Source: Physcomitrium patens
Taxonomy: Eukaryota > Streptophyta > Bryopsida > Funariales > Funariaceae
DNA length: 64,000 nucleotides
Direction: 5' to 3'
NCBI RefSeq assembly: GCF_000002425.4
Contig: NC_037261.1
Coordinates: forward strand, 5,418,098 to 5,482,097
Shown here: in pieces, positions 61,692 to 64,000 of the stretch
How the letters are laid out: each line of letters opens with the position of its first letter
Numbering within the stretch: the first letter of the stretch is position 1
Position numbers and translations under genes: made by a program
Notes under the pieces: generated by a model
The model's input: the letters and a program-made list of their open reading frames with translations, nothing else
Database searches by the model: none
What the model was told of the DNA's origin: nothing

Positions 61692-61924
61692 GTCTTCTTC
61701 TTCGTATGTCTACTATCTTGTATGATTCAAGAAGAGACACGTGAAATACTGGATGGATTTTCATTGACTCCGGTTGATGTAAACGATATGCAACTAAATT
61801 GATTTGTACAAAAATAGAAAATGGTCCAAACCTTCGATAGTCCAACTTGTCACAAGAACGACTGGACTTGATATTGCGACAAAGTAATCATATCTTATCA
61901 CACATGTGGAATGATGGTTGTTCC
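61692..61924 (-). pseudogene. Inverted piece of A4 pol end
   Basis: This stretch of the plus-strand element reads in reverse: the minus strand encodes DYRRFGPFSIFVQINLVAYRL and SMKIHPVFHVSLLESYK, the GPF region before the chromodomain. The neighbours on both sides are in normal orientation, and flanking pol parts, including the chromodomain, are missing. Confidence 0.85.
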
Positions 61925-61950
61925 TTCTTTGTAGTTGTGATGCTCAGGAA

Positions 61951-62373
61951 ATGGAGAACCAACAACCAGCAGATTCGACTGAAGAACCTTTGTTTGATGA
62001 TCTGTCAGATGAGACATTATGATTGTCACAACCTTCAAGACAATGCAATCGAGATGAAGATCTACAAAAATGACATGTTCTTCCTCGAATAGATGGCAAG
62101 ATATAATGCGTTTAGTATCATGATTTTAGAAGGGACTTCCGATGTTTGGTGATTTTACTAGAGGTAGGAACAACTTCTGATGGTGTTTCAAATATTTTAT
62201 TCGAAGGAATTTATGAAGGCCTCAACAATGATCAAATAACTGGGTGGTCTTTCCTTCATGGTATGGAACACTACTGATAGTTTAGAGGCCCTATCAATCA
62301 TCTTCAAAGAGAATAAAGATCAGAGTATGTAGCGAATAAAATTTGTTGTATCATAGATTTTCTCAACATATGA
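61951..62373 (+). pseudogene. A4 third ORF, degraded but length-conserved
   Basis: Exactly 423 nt from ATG (MENQQPADSTEEP) to the terminal TGA, with stops of C-to-T and G-to-A type inside. Segments LPRIDGK, LLEVGTTSDGVSNILFEG and SEYVAN remain. Confidence 0.8.
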
Positions 62374-62414
62374 TTATTGCTCCTTGTGGAACTCGTCCCT
62401 AGAAGGAGGGGTAA

Positions 62415-62973
62415 TATCATGGACATATGCATGTAAGCCAATAATTACATGTATAAATAGGTAGAAGTAAGTAAAAGTAAGTAAAAATAAGTTAATTCTA
62501 TAGTATTTGGTATGGAAGCTTCTTAGAAGCTTTATAGACACTGCTTTGACTTTATAGGTATCTTAAATTGACTTTTTTGGATTAGAAACGTGGTCAACAA
62601 GTTGGCCATGTGCCACACATATTGTTAGCTTGAAGACCAAGCTAACTATGTGGCCTACACATAGAAAAAGTTGCCTTGTAAGTCAAGGCATGTGTTCTAC
62701 AAAGTCAACACCTATTGGAGGTCCTATAGAACATCACCACATAGCCTCTAGTTAGATAGTATATATAGAGACAAGAGTAAAGCCTTCTTCACTCTTGTCA
62801 ACTCTTTTCTTGCTTCCAGTCTAGTTTCAAGGGTCTCTAGTTTTCTTGGCTTTTGGCAATAGCCATTCCAGTTTCTTTCTTAATATACATATCAAGTTAT
62901 TTCTATTTTTTCATCTTTCTTTGAGAGAAGTCTCACTTGTTTATTTGTCTTTATTATGTTCTTGTCTTTGATA
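62415..62973 (+). mobile_element. A4 3' LTR
   Basis: 559 bp, starts TATCATGG (first G changed to A) and ends TTTGATA, followed by target copy CTACC. The polypurine tract AGAAGGAGGGG precedes it. Confidence 0.88.
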
Positions 62974-62978
62974 CTACC

Positions 62979-64000
62979 TTTTTGTAAAAATAACTTATAT
63001 TTACTTTGTAGGACCATAAACAAGACAAAATAAAATAGGTTAATAAAATTATTATTATAGGCATCTTTATGTGAAAGTAAAGAGTACCTTTAGAAAGAAA
63101 TATTTTAAAAATTTCTTAGATTGATATCTAGAGAAGATTGGTTGTGAATTAAGATTGAAACCAAACCTTAAGGCACAAAACAATGGTTTTTTAGCAAATA
63201 GAGGTCTTTTTTATTGATTAAAGAGTAGGTTTAGGGAAACAACATAATGAGGTTTCTTTAATCATTTATTTTGAAGAAATCTAATAGATATTAACTTTGT
63301 AAAATCTTTAAGAAATTATGATTTTTTTTGATGATTGTGTTTACTATAGAATAAAAAAGATGATGTATTATTGTTCTTTGTATAAGTTTTTTCGGAATCT
63401 ATACATTTATTAATATAATATGATTAGATTTTATTATGATTTATTTAAAAAATTATTAATATTTTTATAATTAACTTAGGATTTGATTAAGATTTGATTA
63501 TGATTTGAATGGAATTTACTTAGGATTTTTGCAAGGCTATCTAAGGTTAGGTTAGGATTTCTTTAAGATCTACTATGGATATCTATAAGATTTCTTTTGG
63601 ATTGATTAGAATTTCTTTAGGATTTAGTTGAGATATTAAAATATTATTTTAGATTTATTTAGAATCAATTAGAGTTTGATAATATTTTTTTAGATTTTTT
63701 CTAAAATTGATAAGATATATTCAACATAATTATAAGCTTACTTAAGTTGATTAAGATTGCTACGATGATGTTTTTAAAAAACTTATGTATTTTTTTTAGA
63801 TTATAAATCTAATTTCAAGTTAAGATTAAATCCTTCTTTTGTCAAATGTCTATTGCATTTTATATTGATTTGTGTATAAGACAATAGTAATAGATTCACT
63901 TTTAATTATGAGATATTTAAAAACTTTAGCATATACTTTAAACCATAATATATTCAAACATCAAAGTATAATTTTTTTTATATTTTAAAAATCTAAAATA
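62979..64000. other. AT-rich sequence with degenerate GGATTT repeats
   Basis: No gene seen. From about 63470 to 63660 the motifs (A/T)GGATTT and AAGATTT recur every 10-20 bp. A block near 63150-63180 resembles the insert at 33930-34000. Confidence 0.45.

Larger units (their letters stand above)
49271..62973 (+). mobile_element. Copy A4: old family A element split by two later insertions
   Basis: 5' LTR 49271-49828 starts TGTCATGG; 3' LTR 62415-62973 starts TATCATGG. The 5-bp flanks are CTACC on both sides (49266-49270 and 62974-62978). A3 (50222-56554) and a solo B LTR (56731-58076) lie in its gag. Without them the element is about 6.0 kb. Its pol is broken by many stops and by a deletion-inversion near 61691-61924. 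Confidence 0.92.

Overview
This window looks like AT-rich nuclear DNA of a land plant. It has spliced genes with GT-AG introns, a plant-type V-ATPase subunit G, a plant RBL14-type rhomboid, and many Ty3/gypsy LTR retrotransposons. Low GC, long TA runs, compact genes and chromovirus-rich DNA would fit a moss such as Physcomitrium, but I cannot prove the species from the sequence.

Three host genes are supported. Two lie head-to-head: VHA-G (minus, 22458-23298) and RBL14 (plus, 24683-26171). The third is a three-exon gene for an unrecognised 114-aa protein (42099-43572). Almost everything else is transposon.

Family A is a chromovirus with 530-561 bp LTRs, 5-bp target duplications, a 1008-nt gag, pol in the -1 frame ending in a chromodomain, and a third sense ORF of 140 codons between pol and the 3' LTR. 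Copies: A1 (706-2171 and about 10639-13264, plus, broken), A2 (13265-19651, minus), A5 (26787-29114, plus, decayed), A7 (36443-37940, plus, decayed), A8 (46755-48565, plus, decayed), A4 (49271-62973, plus, old) and A3 (50222-56554, plus, young, inserted in A4). Element C (29241-36442, minus) is a decayed relative with different LTRs. Family B is a separate gypsy lineage with LTRs of about 1.3 kb, a tRNA-Trp primer site and 4-bp targets. It appears as a nearly complete copy inside A1 (2172-10640, minus), as a cut-off LTR at the window start (1-705), and as a solo LTR inside A4 (56731-58076). Family D is a 1.24-kb LTR-like insert (11914-13155). Other elements are a MULE-like relic, a LINE reverse-transcriptase relic, and a 2.1-kb element with inverted ends of about 270 bp.

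The right side is a clean nest: removing A3 and the solo B LTR, with one copy of each target duplication, joins A4 gag into exactly 1008 nt, the gag length of A1, A2 and A3. The left side is rearranged: a 1.27-kb piece of A1 is an inverted, nearly identical copy of part of A2, sharing a 1-bp deletion. The most novel feature is the third ORF of family A, seen in five copies, with exactly 423 nt in three of them. The conserved gag stop, the lack of a canonical primer site in family A, the CG-centred target sites of family B, and the fungal-like look of element B also deserve checking.
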